15,492 bases of DNA, from assembly GCA_019119745.1 (NCBI GenBank), contig DWWI01000118.1, positions 1 to 15,492 of the forward strand, written 5' to 3'. The notes under the pieces are model-generated. The model ran no database searches and had not been told where the DNA came from. It saw only the letters and a list, made by a program, of their open reading frames with translations. Within the stretch, counting starts at the first letter, position 1, and each line of letters begins with the position of its first letter. This DNA is from Candidatus Mediterraneibacter gallistercoris. Its GTDB lineage: Bacteria; Bacillota_A; Clostridia; Lachnospirales; Lachnospiraceae. Position numbers and translations under genes: made by a program. Positions 13,851 to 15,492 of this stretch are shown here, one piece after another.

Positions 13851-13889
13851 GGACATCCGTTCAGTACATGGCATAACTGTCGGATGTCC
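13851..13889. terminator. Bidirectional terminator after arcC
   Basis: GGACATCCG (13851-13859) pairs with CGGATGTCC (13881-13889), a perfect 9-bp stem. A T-rich tract follows on both strands (TTATTTATTT on the minus strand, CTTTATATTTTT on the plus strand). It closes the ygeW-ridA-arcC operon and could stop transcripts arriving from the AlbA_2 side. Confidence 0.75.
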
Positions 13890-13927
13890 TCGCTTTATAT
13901 TTTTAGGAGATTATCAGCTGTCTGTTT

Positions 13928-14872
13928 CTAAAGATGGATTCTTGTGCCGGTCTTACCGAGTATTCCGTCTTTTGCTTTCTCAAGCAGTGTGATTAGAGCC
14001 TGCCTTCCCGGTTTGGATTCTGCGAAATCTACGGCTGCCTGAACTTTCGGAAGCATAGAACCCGGCGCGAAATGTCCTTCGCCTATATACTGCTTCGCCT
14101 CGTCTACTGTAATATCGTCCAGCCATTTTTCATCCGGCTTTCCGTAATTGATTGCAACCTTTTCAACGGCAGTCAGGATGATAAGGAAATCAGCGTCCAG
14201 CTCTTTTGCCATAAGGCAGCTTGCGAAGTCCTTGTCAATGACGGCGCTGGCACCTTTTAAGTGATTGCCCTGACGAGTGACAGGGATACCGCCGCCGCCG
14301 CAGGCAATGACTACATCGCCGGAGTCCACCATGTTACGGATCGTTCCAATCTCGATGATCTCCTGAGGTTTCGGGGAAGCAACCACACGTCGGTAGCCGC
14401 GTCCTGCATCTTCTTTCATAATGTAGTCATATTTTTCTGTCATCATATCAGCCTGCTCTTTTGTCATGAAACGGCCGATCGGCTTAGACGGATGCTCGAA
14501 TGCCGGATCATTAGGATCAACCCTCACCTGCGTGATCATAGTCGCCACAGGGATATCTGTGATTCCCCTGTTTAAGAGCTCTTCACGGAGCGCATTCTGC
14601 AGGTCATAACCGATGTACGCCTGACTCATGGCAACACAGACAGACAGTGGTGTGTTCGGCTGCTGCGGATCTTCATGGGTGAGGGCAAGCATAGCGTTGT
14701 TGACCATGCCCACCTGAGGTCCGTTCCCGTGAGCGACTACAACCTCGCATCCCTCCTGTATCAGGTCAACAATGGCGCGGGATGTGATCTTAACGGCCTT
14801 CATCTGCTCCGGCAGAGTATTGCCGAGGGCGTTTCCGCCCAGAGCAATAACGATACGTTTTTTCTTTTCCAT
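13928..14872 (-). CDS. arcC: Carbamate kinase
   Basis: A 314-residue amino-acid-kinase-fold enzyme of normal family length. Motifs are VIALGGNAL at 8-16, VVAHGNGPQVG at 45-55, SKPIGRFM at 129-136, RRVVASPKP at 161-169, ACGGGGIPV at 190-198, VIDKD at 211-215 and FAPGSMLPKV at 268-277. It transfers phosphate from carbamoyl phosphate to ADP, giving ATP and carbamate, so it recovers energy from carbamoyl-yielding degradation. AGGAGG lies 6 bases before the ATG. The ridA stop is only 17 bases upstream, so the two are co-transcribed. Elsewhere arcC often accompanies arginine deiminase genes; here its neighbours ygeW and a purine operon point to purine-derived carbamoyl phosphate instead. A bidirectional terminator follows at 13851-13889. 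Confidence 0.95.
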   Translation of the reverse strand: MEKKKRIVIALGGNALGNTLPEQMKAVKITSRAIVDLIQEGCEVVVAHGNGPQVGMVNNAMLALTHEDPQQPNTPLSVCVAMSQAYIGYDLQNALREELLNRGITDIPVATMITQVRVDPNDPAFEHPSKPIGRFMTKEQADMMTEKYDYIMKEDAGRGYRRVVASPKPQEIIEIGTIRNMVDSGDVVIACGGGGIPVTRQGNHLKGASAVIDKDFASCLMAKELDADFLIILTAVEKVAINYGKPDEKWLDDITVDEAKQYIGEGHFAPGSMLPKVQAAVDFAESKPGRQALITLLEKAKDGILGKTGTRIHL

Positions 14873-14889
14873 AAACTGCCTCCTGAAGA

Positions 14890-15273
14890 TTAATCCTCTT
14901 TCACAGCGGCGATGGCTTCTACCTCGCAGAGCACTCCTTTCGGAAGGGCTTTGACAGCGACGCAGGAGCGGGCCGGTTTTCCGGTGAAATATTTTGCGTA
15001 TACTTCATTGAAAGCTGCAAAATCAGCCATATCTGCAAGGAAGCAGGTTGTCTTTACAACGTCTGTAAATGCTGCTCCCTGACTTTCCAGAAGAGCGCCT
15101 ACATTTTTCATAACCTGTTCTGCCTGCTCTTCGATGGTAGTGCCGACTACTTCACCAGTCTCCGGTGAGAGCGGGATCTGGCCTGAGAAAAATGCGATTC
15201 CGTTCAGGACGATTCCCTGTGAGTACGGTCCGATTGCTGCAGGTGCGTTTTTTGTGTCAACATATTTTAACAT
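14890..15273 (-). CDS. ridA: RidA family enamine/imine deaminase
   Basis: A 127-residue protein of the YjgF/YER057c/UK114 (RidA) family with the usual features: IGPYSQGI with Tyr17, [35 protein letters not shown] with the substrate-binding Arg102, and EVEAIA with Glu120. RidA hydrolyses reactive enamines and imines such as 2-aminoacrylate to the keto acid plus ammonia in the cytosol, protecting PLP enzymes. Its place between ygeW and carbamate kinase suggests it clears 2-aminoacrylate released by a diaminopropionate ammonia-lyase (YgeX), usually encoded near ygeW but not seen in this window; that link is inference. AGGAGG is 10 bases before the ATG. The 96-base gap back to the ygeW stop holds an intergenic repeat. 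Confidence 0.93.
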   Translation of the reverse strand: MLKYVDTKNAPAAIGPYSQGIVLNGIAFFSGQIPLSPETGEVVGTTIEEQAEQVMKNVGALLESQGAAFTDVVKTTCFLADMADFAAFNEVYAKYFTGKPARSCVAVKALPKGVLCEVEAIAAVKED

Positions 15274-15313
15274 GATGTAAATACCTCCTGATGATAAGAT
15301 AGTTTTTGAGTGT

Positions 15314-15373
15314 GTAACTGTTCAGAGAGTTCAGCCGTTCAGCCCGCGCCATTCGCAAAGCTGCAATTTCTAT
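15314..15373 (-). repeat. Intergenic element copy B, between ygeW and ridA
   Basis: Starting at the ygeW stop on the minus strand the sequence reads ATAGAAATTGCA, GCGGGCTGAAC, GGCTGAAC, then CTGAACAGTTAC. It shares these blocks, in the same order and the same orientation to the preceding gene, with 5718-5773 after xdhC. GCTGAAC is repeated in tandem here, and GGCGCGGGC lies in the middle. It is not followed by a T-run. Confidence 0.5.
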
Positions 15374-15492
15374 TTAAAAACTCTCGGTGTTGCTTTTTCT
15401 TCCAGTTTCTTGAGGATGTCAGCCGGATCTGCGAATTTTGCAAGGAAGATCATAGCTGCGATGATGTACGGTTTGTAGCTTGCCTCTTTGTA
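15370..15492 (-). CDS. ygeW: Knotted carbamoyltransferase YgeW, C-terminal 40 residues
   Basis: Only the 3' end is inside the window, ending at TAG 15370-15372. The visible tail YKEASYKPYIIAAMIFLAKF, then ADPADILKKLEEKA, closely resembles my recollection of the E. coli YgeW C-terminus (YKEASWKPYIIAAMI). YgeW is a carbamoyltransferase with the knotted aspartate/ornithine transcarbamylase fold; its physiological substrate is not settled, but its gene lies in selenium- and purine-linked clusters with ygeX, ygeY, ssnA, xanthine dehydrogenase and arcC genes. The presence of ridA and carbamate kinase downstream fits that cluster. The active-site motifs are outside the window, so the call rests on the tail plus context. 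Confidence 0.8.
   Translation of the reverse strand, partial: YKEASYKPYIIAAMIFLAKFADPADILKKLEEKATPRVFK

Overview
The window looks like part of the chromosome of an anaerobic gut clostridium, most likely Lachnospiraceae. Signs are strong AGGAGG-type ribosome binding sites, consensus sigma-A promoters, an M-box and a purine riboswitch, and a family repertoire typical of that group (MgtE, MalY/PatB, PepD, DUF554, anaerobic purine-degradation genes). No species can be named from the sequence alone.

Left part (1-4600), housekeeping: the 5' end of mgtE on the minus strand with a complete control leader (promoter, M-box Mg2+ riboswitch, intrinsic terminator, plus a short upstream ORF with a very strong ribosome binding site); a MalY/PatB-type PLP C-S lyase (minus); a DUF554 membrane-protein pseudogene with an internal deletion; a gamma-class carbonic anhydrase; and an M20 aminoacyl-histidine dipeptidase (pepD) with its own promoter and a terminator-like hairpin.

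Centre (4664-11079), purine catabolism on the plus strand: an XdhC-family molybdenum-cofactor accessory protein, then a sigma-A promoter with an operator-like inverted repeat, a purine riboswitch of the guanine (C74) type, and a tight operon of guanine deaminase, the molybdopterin subunit of a xanthine dehydrogenase, and a fused FAD plus [2Fe-2S] subunit. Right edge (13928-15492, minus strand): the end of ygeW (knotted carbamoyltransferase), a RidA enamine/imine deaminase and carbamate kinase. I infer that the two arms together form part of an anaerobic purine/urate degradation locus. Guanine would be deaminated to xanthine, the hydroxylase would interconvert xanthine with urate or other oxopurines, and downstream carbamoyl transfer plus carbamate kinase would recover ATP while RidA clears enamine intermediates. 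The ring-opening and diaminopropionate enzymes (ygeX, ygeY, hyuA/ygfK type) are not in the window.

Between the arms (11080-13890) lies a decayed accessory stretch: a GH43 glycosidase pseudogene with stops and deletions, a headless XRE/Cro-type regulator behind an intact promoter, an intact AlbA_2/Schlafen-type ATPase-fold regulator carrying five 11-bp tandem repeats in its linker, and an unassigned possible gene remnant. The items most worth a second look are the riboswitch-controlled purine operon, the Glu-to-Gln change at the molybdenum site, the FAD/FeS fusion, the 11-bp repeat in the AlbA_2 gene, and a related intergenic element found after both xdhC and ygeW.
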